Positions 12,470 through 23,143 of a stretch of DNA of 64,000 nt are shown here, one piece after another. The DNA lies in NCBI GenBank assembly GCA_018881555.1, contig JACAXG010000081.1, forward strand, positions 1,862,521 to 1,926,520, read 5' to 3'. The position numbers and the translations under genes were made by a program. The stretch comes from Amblyornis subalaris. Taxonomy: Eukaryota; Chordata; Aves; Passeriformes; Ptilonorhynchidae. Within the stretch, counting starts at the first letter, position 1; every line of letters begins with the position of its first letter. The notes beneath the pieces were generated by a model, which worked only from the letters and a program-made list of their open reading frames with translations, did not search any database and was not told the DNA's origin.

Positions 12470-12650
12470 CAAGCTGCCCCACGGCTCCACAGCGAGGGGT
12501 GAGCTGCCCCAAATCCCACAGCAAGGGGTGAGCTGCCCCAAATCCCACAGCGAGGGGTGAGCTGCCCTACGGCCCCACAGTGAGGGGTGTGCTGTCCAAA
12601 ATCCCACGGTGAGGGATGTTTCTCCACCTCCACAGCGAGGGATGTGCTGC
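12470..12650. repeat. 29-30 bp minisatellite GAGCTGCCCCAAATCCCACA...
   Basis: About six tandem units. Two adjacent ones (starting near 12509 and 12538) are almost identical 29-mers differing at one base; outer units diverge and vary in length. It lies just downstream of an AT-rich TTTATTTATTATTTAAA patch at 12350-12366. Confidence 0.85.
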
Positions 12651-12689
12651 CCCATGGCCCTGGGGGCTGTGCATCATCAAGCAGGGACC

Positions 12690-13010
12690 CTGTGGGTCAC
12701 AGACCTACAGGAAACACACCTGTGGAGCCCAACACCTACAGAGCAAGAGCCCCCACCACGGGGGGCTCACCCTGTGGAGCCCAGCTCCCCTACAACATAA
12801 GCCCAGGTGCTATAGAGCAAGAGATGCTGCCCCAGCAAAGCAGACCCCAAAGAACAGGCCCTGTAGAGCACAAAACCCCATCCCACGTAGTGCAGATTAG
12901 CNAGCAAGAGAATATGCCCAGTGGAACAGTCCCCATAGAGGGGGAGTGCCTATGTAGAGAACCCCCTTATAGAGCCTGTCNCTGTAGATCAAGAGCCCAC
13001 ACCCCACAGA
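12690..13010. repeat. Degenerate minisatellite with CCTGTAGAGCAAGAGCCC units
   Basis: Recurrent variants of CCTGTAGAGC(A)AAGAGCCC and CCTATAGAG about every 25-40 bases, continuing directly from the better-preserved array upstream. Similarity between units is low, so boundaries are approximate. Confidence 0.6.
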
Positions 13011-13524
13011 GCAGCTCCCAGAGCAGCCCTCCAGGCTGGGGGTGTGGGGTTTTATAGGCCCATATGGTCCTGATCCCACCCCGCACCTGGAGGGGCACAA
13101 GCCCCAGGCCCTGCTGAGCCCCTTCCTGGGGAACAGGGGGAGTTTGCACCGCACAGAGCCCTGCAGGGGGGACCACAATCGTGCCCCTGTCAGCCCCTCT
13201 CTGCTCGCTCATGCCCTCGAACCTCTCTGCATCCCCTTCCCGCAGCGTGGAGGGAGGTGTGGTACCNAGCGGGGTTTTGGGATGAGCACGGGACAACGGA
13301 GCCCGTGCGAGGCAGCAGCTGCAGGGCCAGGCGCTCCCTCGGCCCGGGCTGGGTGCTCTCGGTGCCGGGCGTCCCGGCCCCAGCACAGGCAGTGTGGGTT
13401 TCGCAGCGTATTTTGGTCAGTGCTTACGAGAAGCNGCGTGGGGGGGCCGCGGGGGGGATGCCGGTAAATGGCCCACGAGCCTTCCCCATTCTCGAGAATA
13501 GGAAACTGTGACTTCTGCTCGGGG

Positions 13525-13535
13525 GTTTCACTTTC
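13525..13535 (-). promoter_or_regulatory. ISRE/PRDM1-like GAAAGTGAAAC
   Basis: The minus strand reads GAAAGTGAAAC, a strong IRF/ISRE and PRDM1-type core, about 2.2 kb beyond the FGD2 stop codon. FGD2 is expressed in myeloid and B cells, so an IRF-responsive element nearby is plausible, but this is only a motif match. Confidence 0.35.
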
Positions 13536-13931
13536 TGCTCNGGAGGCGAGAGGCCAAACTGCTCCGCTTGACCATCGCTGGGCGCCACCCGGGGACCGAG
13601 ACGGGATGGGGAGAGGAAATTAATTCATCAGTGTGGTCTCTGCACGTGCAAAAACCTCCTTTTTCTTTTTTTTTTCCTAGGAAAGTAGAGCGGGGGAACC
13701 ATGAAAACCCCTTAAAGTTCAGTCTCCCACCAAGAGGCTGGGGATGCTCGGGGCAGTGAGCGAGGCTGTCTCGCTGTCTTTGAGAATGGCACGATGCCAA
13801 AGCTGTGGCAGTGACCTGCCCTGGTGCCCTGTCACCCCCTCCATCCCTGGGCCACCTCTCCTCCCTGGCAGGCCCCCTTCCCGCGGCACACATGGGTGCT
13901 GGGGGTCAGGAGGGAGGGGGGCAGGAGCTGG

Positions 13932-13940
13932 TAAAAATAG
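13932..13940 (+). promoter_or_regulatory. MEF2-like site TAAAAATAG
   Basis: Matches the MEF2 core and is followed by CCCCC, a flank like the other three MEF2-type sites of this region. Confidence 0.3.
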
Positions 13941-13944
13941 CCCC

Positions 13945-15716
13945 CAGGTGCCCTCTGCCCCGGGAGCGATTCCTCACTGGGTAAACAGGAAATCTATTCT
14001 TAGGCCCATTCACGAGCCGAGGGCTGAGGGCAGCTCCCTGCTCCGGGCTTGTTTTGTTCCTCGCTGACACAGGGGTGACGCCGAGGTGGAAGGAAGGGCC
14101 ACCATGCAGAACCTTCCAGCCCCGCGGGCTTCCCCTTGCTCACTCCTTCCTCCCCGCGCTGCCCTGCTTTTCCAGGGCAGCTGGGGTTTCCCCTTCCCAC
14201 GAGGTGACGCTGGGAGGTGAGGGCTGTTTTGGGGTGTCTCTGGAAAGCCCTGTGCTGTTTGCATCCNGGCTCAGCCCCGTGCTGGGTGGCGNCCTGAGGG
14301 GCAACTGCTTTGGCAGAGCTCTCCCCCACGACATCCAGCTCCTCTCCCCCTTCCTTGACGGGATCTCTTAAGTTGGAGGAGATAAAGCCACCACAGTTTG
14401 CCCTTTCCCGGGATGAGCTGAGCTGAGCAGATGGAGGAAGTACATTGCTCACGGCTTTTTCCCGTCTCCCCGAAGTCCCTCAGAGTGGTGACATCTGTGG
14501 TTCATCTTTACTCCCCATCCTCTCCCCAAGTGTTGTCCCCATTTGCAGTATCCTGCTCCAACTCCCCTCCCTTCCCAGTCTCCATGGATCTGTGACACCC
14601 CTGGGCTCTGCCCAAGGCTGCTGTGCTGGAGCTGCTGTGTGGTCCAGGCACAGGAAACAATCCCTCCCTGCCAGGGATCGTGGGCTCCTCCAGCTCTGTG
14701 CACGAGGCTCCTGCACCCCATGTCAGCCCCTGGCAGGCTCAGAAGTGGCAACTTCTGCCTGGGCAACATTTTTGGGGAGCAAAAGAGGATGCAGAGAGAA
14801 AACCANGGGGGCTGCAGCCTAAAGCACTGTGTGAAAAAAACAGGGGTGCTTGTTATGCCGATGATGGAGAGGGGGATCCCCCGTGTCTCCCCACCACTGC
14901 AGCAGCACCTGTGTGGACACAACCTTGTCCCAGAGTGTTTTCCCCCAGGAAACATAACTGAGGGAGGTACAAGGCTGGAAGGAGCTTGTGGGCAGGAGGG
15001 AGTGCAGGGAAAGTCTAGGATGGGCAGGAGTGTGGGCNGGCTCAGTGATGCAGGTAAGGGCTGTCTGTGGTTAAGGGGTACCCCCACACCATGGGACTGG
15101 AGTAGTGTGAGGCCAGGAGTGGTGACAGGCTGGGAGAGGGACACCCTGAATCCAGCCCTGGGCTCCCTGAGTTGTGAGCCGAGTCCCTGCCAGGCATCAG
15201 ACCAGGTCTGGTGACATGTACGGCGATGTGGAGCCACGGGGACCATCCCACGGGGGGCTCTGGAAAATACACGCCCCAAAAAAGGCTGCACGGACTGCGG
15301 CGGGGGGTGGCGGGTGGGGTTTATCTCGGCAGCCCCAGCTCCTCCGGCTCCCTCCCGGCTCGGGGCATCCGCGCCCGCCTGGGGAAGGACGGGGCGGTGC
15401 TGCCCTCGCGTGGCCGCCGGCGGCACCGCACCGCGCAGGGCCCCGGGGGGGCTGCGGGCCGCGGGCTCCCCCAAATCCGCGNNCTCCCCCAAATCCGCGC
15501 TCTCCCTCCACCGCCAGCGCCTCTGTCCAGCGCGGAGAGCGAGGAGGGAAGGGAAGGGGGATCCAGATTGTCCGCGTGGTGGCAGACGTGCCCCCATCTT
15601 GTCCTTATCACGATGAAAAACCAAAACGCGGAGATGTCTGGGGTCTGCCCGCAGGCAGNGGTGAGGACGGGCAGGGGAGGTGTGACTCCCCAGGCAGCCC
15701 AGGGGTGGGAATGGCC
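13945..15716. other. Downstream flank of FGD2, probably including its 3' UTR
   Basis: No coding sequence is recognised between the MEF2-like site and the FGD2 stop codon. The first part of the transcript's 3' UTR must lie just left of 15717 on the minus strand, but I see no canonical AATAAA on that strand in this stretch, so the cleavage site is undetermined. A short direct repeat (CCCCCAAATCCGCG) at about 15468-15498 surrounds the only double N of the window. Confidence 0.45.
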
Positions 15717-18700
15717 TCATTCTGCTTCATCACAGGGGTCTGCATCCTCCTCCTCCTCCTCGGGGTCTGTGATGCCCGCGGCAGAGCGCGCCATGGCCCT
15801 CATCCAGCGCCGTTTGAGCTCCTCGCTCTCGGCCACGAAGGTGAACACCTGCCGGGACTGCGCCAGCTGGAAGAGGTGCCGGGACTCGCTCTGGGGCACG
15901 TCCCGCACCTGGTAGCCCAGCAGTGGGATGGAGGTGTGGGCTCGGACGTCCTGCCAGAAACAGAGACAGTGGTGGGAGGCAGGGGGTGGGCAGAGCGGGA
16001 GGTCCCTTGAGGGTGGATCCGAGCCCTGCCTTACCTGGGGGGCTGCGTAGATGTAGAGCACGAGGGGATCATCCCGAGGGATCACGAACCAGCCCCGTGC
16101 CCCTCCCTTGCCGTTCTTGTCCAGCAGCTGCAGGGAACTGCAGAGCAAACTCCTGCTTGATACCTCTGCAGCTCCTTTCTGCCAAAAAACCCCAACAAAT
16201 CTCTCAATACCCAGTGCAGGAGGTAGAAAGGGCACCAAGGTAATTTCCTGAGGAATTCCCTGCCCACTCCACAAAACCCCTCAAAGCAGGGGCAGGTGAG
16301 GGGCAGTCCTGGCTGTGAGGGTGCTGCTGAGATCCTGTGGTGAAGGGAGTCCTGGATGCCTGGTCCCAAGGCTTGGAGCAGGAGGGAGGGAGCTCAGCAC
16401 ATGCACCCTCTAAAGCCTGGCAGCGAGGCTGGGGACCACAGCGAGTGGCAGAGCTCAGAGGGACACAGGTGCAGGGCACAGGGAGGCCGGGAAGAGAGGG
16501 GCAGAGCTCACCTCCAGGATGCCTTTGTGCTTCCCTTCCCTGTCCTCCAGCACCGTGTGGCCCGTCAGGAAGATGTAGCACTCCTGGCAGACGCGGTTCA
16601 GGCGGTTCCCATCGTACTGCAGCTCGGCCTTGTAGTCAGAGCAGCGAGCACACACCACCTGAGCCACCAGACAGGGACACCGGTGAGACCGGGGCAGGGC
16701 TGGGGGACGCAGGGGCAGATCCATGAGGAGCCGAGGGGCGGGAGCAGCCCTGAGCCTGGGAAAAGGGGTACAAGGCGTAGGAGAGCTGCACGCCTGCCCC
16801 AGCAGCCCCCTGAGCAGGCCAGGAGGGAGGGAAGGGGGGGCAGGGGTGACTCACGTATCCACAGGCTCGGCAGTGGTGCCTCCGGCGGGTGATGGCGTTG
16901 AAGGGCTCCTTGCAGCGCATGCACATGGTCACCAGGTTGTCCCGCACCCACTGCGGGGCTCGGCGGCCCAGCTCCTCTGTCTGGGGGTGGGAGACCACAG
17001 TCTGGGTGGTCCCAGCCCCTCTGCCCTCACCCCTTCCCCTCCGCAGCCTACCCCAGCTCGGTTTAGCTCGGGAAACTGAGGCACAGCAAGGTGGGCTCTC
17101 CCGAGCTGCTGGAGGCAGGTGGGGCATGGGGAGAGCAGGAGGGTTACCTTCAGTGCAGGGGTGTCTGTCTCCAGCCCGGGTACTGCTGCCTTAAAGGTCT
17201 CACTCCTCCTCTCCTTCCTGTCAATGGCATCTTCGAAGGCCTAGAGGGGAAGGCAGGGTTGGAGGGGCACTCAGGGGCTGCCCTGACCCAGGGCANCCAG
17301 CTGGGATGGGGGAGCTGTGCTGCCTCTCCTGACACTCAGGGGCTGCCCTGACCCAGGGCACCCAGCTGGCATGGGGGAGCTGTGCTGCCTCTCCCGACAC
17401 TCGGGGGCTGCCCTGACCCCGCTGGCATGGGGGAGCTGTGCCGCCTCTCCCAGCACTCGGTGGTACCTTGATCCAGGCGTGCATCTCCTCCCCAGACCTG
17501 GGTACAAAAAGGGAGGTGGATAAGCTGCTGTGCCTCCTCCCTGAGGGTCTGCATGATGTCAGCCTTCCCCTTACCTGGCTTGGAGCTCCAGCGTCCGCTG
17601 CTTTCCCGACACCAGGAAGGTGTGAGGGAACTGAGTGTCCTTCAGCTCCCGCACCTGCGAGAGGGCGGAGGGAGGATGTGGAGCTGAACCCACCCCCAGC
17701 ACACCCAGACCTTCCTCCATGACGTGGGGCACAGGGATGTCCCTCGGGCACAAGCCCTTCAGCCCCTCAGATCCCACATGCACAAGATTTCAGTGGCATT
17801 TCACAGGATCAGAGAGTATCAACCTCACCCACAAAGCCACCCCTGGCTCCAGCTCCTGCCTCCTTCCCNAGGAAGTCTGGGCAGCAGCCCTGTTACAGCC
17901 CAGAGTGGGGGGTTGGAGGAGTCAGGGGCTGGGGGAAGCACAAAGACAAGGGGCCTGTCTGACCTTCATGCCCTCCACGTCCATGCGGAGGTGGACCTGG
18001 AACTCGGCGCCCACCTGGATGACCTTGGGCACGCAGTACAGCAGCATGTTGTTGAACTGGCAGGGGGGGAAGAGGGTGGGTTGGAGCCCAGCACCCACCT
18101 GGGGGCTTCCCAGGGATCTGGGGTCCTTCAGCCTCCCAGGGCTGAGCTGGTCCTTGGGAAGAATCCCACCTAAAACATGACTGCTTCTGCCCCAGCCCCC
18201 TCCCACCCTGCAAAGGTGAAGCATCTCCCAGNGCTGCCATGTCCAGGGCATCAGCAGATCCCCAGCCATGTCCTACACAGGGTGCCCTGCACTGAGTAGG
18301 GTTAAACCCTCGGCTCTGAATTCATCCCCTCTGTGTCAGGANGACCCAGCAACACCCCGGCCAGGCTGTGCTGCCCCTCTCCCCACTCCCATCATATCTG
18401 CTCCCTCCCCTTCCCCATGGCATCCCAGCTCCCACCAGGAACAGGTACTTCTCCGATGTGCTGTTGTTGCGGGTGGAGATTTTCTGGATGGGTCCCTCCT
18501 TGATCAGCTCATTGGAGGGATCCACGATGTCATCCTCGAGGCCCAGCCTCTGATAGACCACCCAGAGGTTCTGCAGCCGTTCCTGGGGGAGGCACAGGGA
18601 CCTGGTTTTGTGGGGTGCTGAGCAGCCACAACCTTGTCACTGCTGGGTCCCCACCCAGCCCCACCTCCCAGGCCAGCTGCTGAGTACTGGGAGAGGTGGC

Positions 18701-21700
18701 ACAGCTCTCTCAGCCCAGACTGATCTTTGGGAGCAGCCCTCAGCCTTGACCAGCCAGGGACATCCCAGCTGATGTTACAGATGTGACATCCCCAGGCTCG
18801 GGGTGGTGGGGTTGGGCATTAAGAGCAGGGTCTAAGCTCCTCTGCTGAACCCCCAGGGCTCCTGTCCCATTCAGGGTCACTGTGCCATGGCTGCAAAGCA
18901 GTGCCAGCTGGGACAGGCACTCACCATCTCGGCAATAGCTGCGTTGGAGTACTTGGCCACCATAAAAATCATCTCCAGGGCCTCTGCAACAAGAAGAGAC
19001 AGGCTGGAGGTGAAACCCCTGCTCTGGAGCTGTGGGAGGAAGCTCCTGGCTCTGCCCCTTGTGGATGCATGTGTATGGCAGGTGCTGCCCTCCCCTGAAC
19101 ACAACCCAAGCGGCCCTGAAACGCTGTGCAAGAGTCTGGGTACAGCTGGACTGTACGTGGAGACAGCCCACTCCTGTATCCCTCCATCCCAGCAGGACTG
19201 GGAACTGTGTTATCCACAGTGGTCTGAAAGCTCCCCCGGCCACTGCAGCTGTCCCTAGGAATAGTGTGGAGAGACCACCCTTATCCTGAAACACCATCGT
19301 TCCCCACTGCCCTCCACAGCCCCCGAAGGGGCAGATCAATCTCTCTCCCTGCCAGNAAAGGATCAGACTGAGAGGTGCATCCAGGGGCACGGGGCAGCTG
19401 GCGAGTGAATCCAGGCATTGCGGTGCCCGTGTACAACACCAGGGGTTGTCATTTCCCTACAGACCCACCCTGCCCNTCCCACAGCAGAGAGCCGGACGGA
19501 GCCCTTACTCTCGGCATCGCCCCTGTCGGGGGACTGGGGCGGGAGCTTCCGGACATAATCCTTCAGGAGGAGCTCGTAGCGCGGGATCCTCTGCACGGGC
19601 TCCAGCATGTGGTGCTGCAGCGTCAGGTTAGCACAGACCTTCCTCTTCTGGGCAGGGACACCGGGCAGGGAGAGAGGAACAGTGACCACGGCAGCTCCCA
19701 CCCGCCGCTGCTTCCCCCTCCCCAGATTTTGGGAGCGCTGCTGCGGTTCCCCCGCCCTGCCCTTACCTGGATGTCAGCAATGAGCTCCTGGAAGGGGGGT
19801 GATTTCTCTGACCAGGCAGTGATGAGCTCCACGGCCTTGTCGAAGTTCTTCACGTACTCCCCGTACATCTTGAGGAAGGGTGCAAGCTTCTGGATCACAT
19901 CCCCAATGCGGGGGTTGCGGTTCCTGCAGGAGGGAAGCGCAGACCGACAGCTTCCTCAGTCCGTCGGGGCAGACAGACAGACAGCGAGGGGTGAAGTGAA
20001 GGGGCACGGTGGAGGACTGAGGTTTTTCCTGCTGCAACCTGCTACATCCCCACACAATTTCCCGCTCTCCAGAACGGGAACGTCCCCACCTTGCAGCCAG
20101 CCTGGGCTGTTCATACCCGGGCACACCCCAAACCACCTGAGACGTCACCCCCCTTTCCATCCTCTGATCTGAGTGTTTTAAGGAAGTGCCTTCCAGCACG
20201 AGACATCTGGAGCAAAGCAGGCTGAGCTCTGGTCCTGGTGGGAGCCTGGACTCAGCACTGCTCCCCCATCCTGGCCAAGCCACCCAGGTGTCCTGCCCTC
20301 CCCTCCTGCAGCTCACCAATCCTCCATGCGCTTCCGCAGCTCTGGCAGGAAGAACTCGGCATGGAACTGGTAGATGGAGGAGATGTTGGAAAAGATCATT
20401 TTCACCACCTCCTCTGGGACTGTTTTCCCAGTTTTGGCTTCTTTCATCAGCTCTGTATAGAATACCTGGAAGAAAGAAGGGTGAATAAAAAGGGTCAAGA
20501 AGAGGCTCGAGGATCCTGTTCCCTCTCTGAGAACGGCACATCCCCCAGTGAAAGGCCTGACTGAGCAGGAAGGAAATCCCAAGACCCAAGAGGAGAGGGG
20601 GATGAAAGGTTTTGCTGGGACAAGGGTGCTCCCCAGAGGTGTGGGGTGTAGGAAAGGCAAAGGCCAGACCCAACTCCTGGCTGTGAAGACGAGCAGCCCA
20701 CGTGTCTCTCATTTGTACAGCTTCACTCTCTCCAAAACCCCCTTGGTGTGGGCCCCTCCACTCCCCAGCTCACCTGGTCGAGGAGGTGGAGGCGGTTCAC
20801 ATAAGCCTGCTCTGTCTCCAGCAGCTCCAGAGCAATTTTCTTTTCCTCTGGTTCCTGCATGGGGAGCAGGGCTCAGTCTCGTGGGCAGAGACGTGACCCC
20901 GAGCCAGCCCTGCCTGAGCCTGGGCTCTCACCTGGCTCCCCTGAGCCACCTCTGGAGCTCACCTGGCTGCCAGGCTCCAGTCCTGGGCCCAGTGGCCTCC
21001 TCCAGTCGTCCTCACGGATCTTGAGTCNCAGAGAACGGAGGCATTTGAAGCTGAGGCCGCGCTGACCTCGCTGATGCTTCTCCTCGTTCTCTTCTCCGGT
21101 CGGGGAGCAGCTCTGGCTGGCAGGGGATGCTGGCAGCTGCTGGGGCTGGCTGCCTGCAGCAGTGGTCAGAGCCTGCCTGTCCCTCTGGGCAGATTTGCTG
21201 TCCCTGCTACAAAGCAATGAGCGTGATCAGCTCAGCCTTTCCCCCAGCACAGCCCCTAGGCCCAGCCTGAAGCCACCAAAGGGGACAAGAGCAGCAGCTC
21301 CCCAGCGCTGACACTGCTCTGCTCAGCACAAACATCCTCAGCATCCTCCACGGGGCCAGGATCCAGCCTCTCTTCTCCCAGTGCCTCCTGCTGCTGTGGC
21401 CAGTCCCTCTCCTGCTCTAGAAAAGCAGGGTCCTGCCGTTTATCCCACCCACAGGTCTGGCTTTCTGCCTGCTGCCACCACGGAGCAAAGTGAGGAGAAG
21501 CCAAATAGCCAAGAGTTTTGAGCCAAGAGCAGGGCATGTGTAGGTGGTTTTGCAGACAGGTTGTTTTTTGGTGGTGTTCTCTCTTCCCTTTTCTGGCAAA
21601 TACGGAAAACAGGTCCAGAGCAGGCATGAGGGAGAAGCCAGGCCATGAAGGGGACAGCAAATGAGTTGTCTGTCACCCAAGAGCTGGTCCCTGTGGGAAA

Positions 21701-23143
21701 CTGCTCTGGGCATAAACTGGAAAGACATCCACTGCTGGCCTGCAGACAGGAGTGGGATGAATAGGAGGGGAAAGCCACGATGAAATTGGACGTCAAACTG
21801 CAAAGCTGAGGATAGGAGGTGATTTGAGGGGCACAGACTCATCTGAAGAGGTCCCTCCCCTGCTGATGAGCTCGGGATGTCTGTGAGCCCGGGAGTGCAT
21901 CCACAGCCGCACACACATCGCCTCCTGTCCAGGGGGGCTGGCAGAACTCTTCAAAGACAAAGAGGCTTTTTCCATCTCTTCCAGTGCCTCCCAGACCCGT
22001 GTCAGCCCAAACCCCCTGCTGACTCCCAGCAGGGAACTTCTCTCTTTCTATTTGCGCTGACTTAGGCCAAACCGTTTTCTGTTCAAAANTGCTCATTCCC
22101 AGGTTCCTCAGTTTCCTCTCAGAAGTCCCAAATTACTTTTATTTCCTCTAAATCAAACTCACACTCCACTACAAACAACAAACACGCTGCAGCAGTGACA
22201 TGGGGGCAGAGCAAACACTGCAGTGGTTCCAGCACAACATCACTGTGGGATGGTGGGGAGAGCCACAAAGCCTGGGGAAAAGCACACAGCAGAGGTGCAG
22301 GAGAAGTTCCTGGAGTGAAAGGAAATCTTGTGCCTGAACACCTTTAGGAACTGCTGCAAAACTCACCTGCCCAACCACCCCAGCCTCACTGAGGCTCACC
22401 AAGAGCACCTCATGGGTACAAGGAAAGNCAGGATTCCATAAGTTGATTCAACAGATGGAGAAACTGAGGCACAGCCCTGACAATAACTCACCTGAAGCCT
22501 CAATTACTTTTACACCACAGCCAGGGCAGAGCCCCTCACCCCAACCCTGGCACAGGCTGTCTGAGGGTCCCAGCTCACACTCCAAGGGAAGGAGCTGTTT
22601 TACAAGAGGAATTCACTCTCCCCCCAACATAATCCTGTATGTTCCCTTTCCTAGGAGCCACATCTCTGCAAACAACTGGATAGTCTGAGGCTGGGACCCT
22701 CCCAGACACCCANGCAGTCAATTCCCAGTGAAAACTCCTGCCTGAACATTCACAAATTCCTTTCCCCTGCAGCAGCAGCAAGAGGATTCACCAGCCAGGC
22801 TGAGTGTGAGGGTGCTGAGTGTGGGGGGAACGGGCTGCCACAGCCTAACCCTGAGCCAGGCAGAACCACTCACACCCCACTGAGGTTTTCAGATTCCTGC
22901 TCATGACCCGCAGCGGGAGGAAGACGCTGGGGCAGATCCGAGTGGTGAAGAGCAGCAAATCACCTTCTCAGCTTCTCCACAGCCTCCCCACCACCTCCAC
23001 GGTGGGTTTGTTCCTTCCCAAACCCACCCCACGTGGAGCCCTAACACACCCTCANCACCCAGAGCCCTCTGTCCTTACCAGTGCTCTTCAAACGCGGCCA
23101 CCAGCTTCACCACGCTCTGCTGATTGTCTGCTCTTCCCTCCAT
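15717..23143 (-). CDS. FGD2: FGD2: FYVE, RhoGEF and PH domain-containing protein 2
   Basis: Guanine-nucleotide exchange factor activating Cdc42 at early endosomes and ruffling membranes. Sixteen coding exons (minus strand): 23143-23079, 21203-20963, 20854-20774, 20465-20317, 19923-19767, 19647-19509, 18983-18925, 18582-18436, 18056-17964, 17654-17575, 17497-17467, 17240-17148, 16980-16855, 16658-16512, 16178-16035, 15950-15717. All junctions are GT-AG and keep frame, giving 661 residues (human about 655). Domain order: short N-terminus with LVAAFEEHW (like human LVTVFENS), DH about 107-290 ([26 protein letters not shown]), PH1 about 320-418 ([14 protein letters not shown]), FYVE about 456-514 with [15 protein letters not shown] and RVC and all eight zinc cysteines (465, 468, 482, 485, 490, 493, 511, 514), then PH2 to about 640. 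The last exon ends in an acidic tail ([10 protein letters not shown]). FGD2 is preferred over paralogues by best remembered residue match and by the MTCH1 neighbour. One N (21028) makes one codon ambiguous (NGA) without breaking the frame. The start ATG is in good context. Confidence 0.96.
16512..16980 (-). other. FGD2: FGD2 FYVE zinc finger (two exons)
   Basis: The FYVE domain is split between exons 13 (16980-16855) and 14 (16658-16512) right after CRACGY. All diagnostic elements are present: WxxD-type WVRD, the basic RRRHHCR patch that binds phosphatidylinositol 3-phosphate, and the RVC motif. Endosomal lipid binding is therefore expected to be intact. Confidence 0.9.
17268..17460. repeat. 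65-bp minisatellite filling an FGD2 intron
   Basis: Three tandem copies plus the start of a fourth, each beginning CACTCAGGGGCTGCCCTGAC, start at about 17268, 17333, 17398 and 17454. The first two periods are exactly 65 bp and the third is 56 bp through a 9-bp deletion. The intron between coding exons 11 and 12 spans only 17241-17466, so the array makes up most of it and abuts the splice donor of the 31-bp exon 11. Confidence 0.92.
21204..23078 (-). other. FGD2: FGD2 intron 1
   Basis: Bounded by coding exon 1 (donor GTAAGG) and exon 2 (acceptor TTTGTAGCAG). The phase matches, with the split codon giving W22. No further coding exon is recognised in it; open frames such as 21417-21914 have no splice support or familiar residues. 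Confidence 0.7.
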
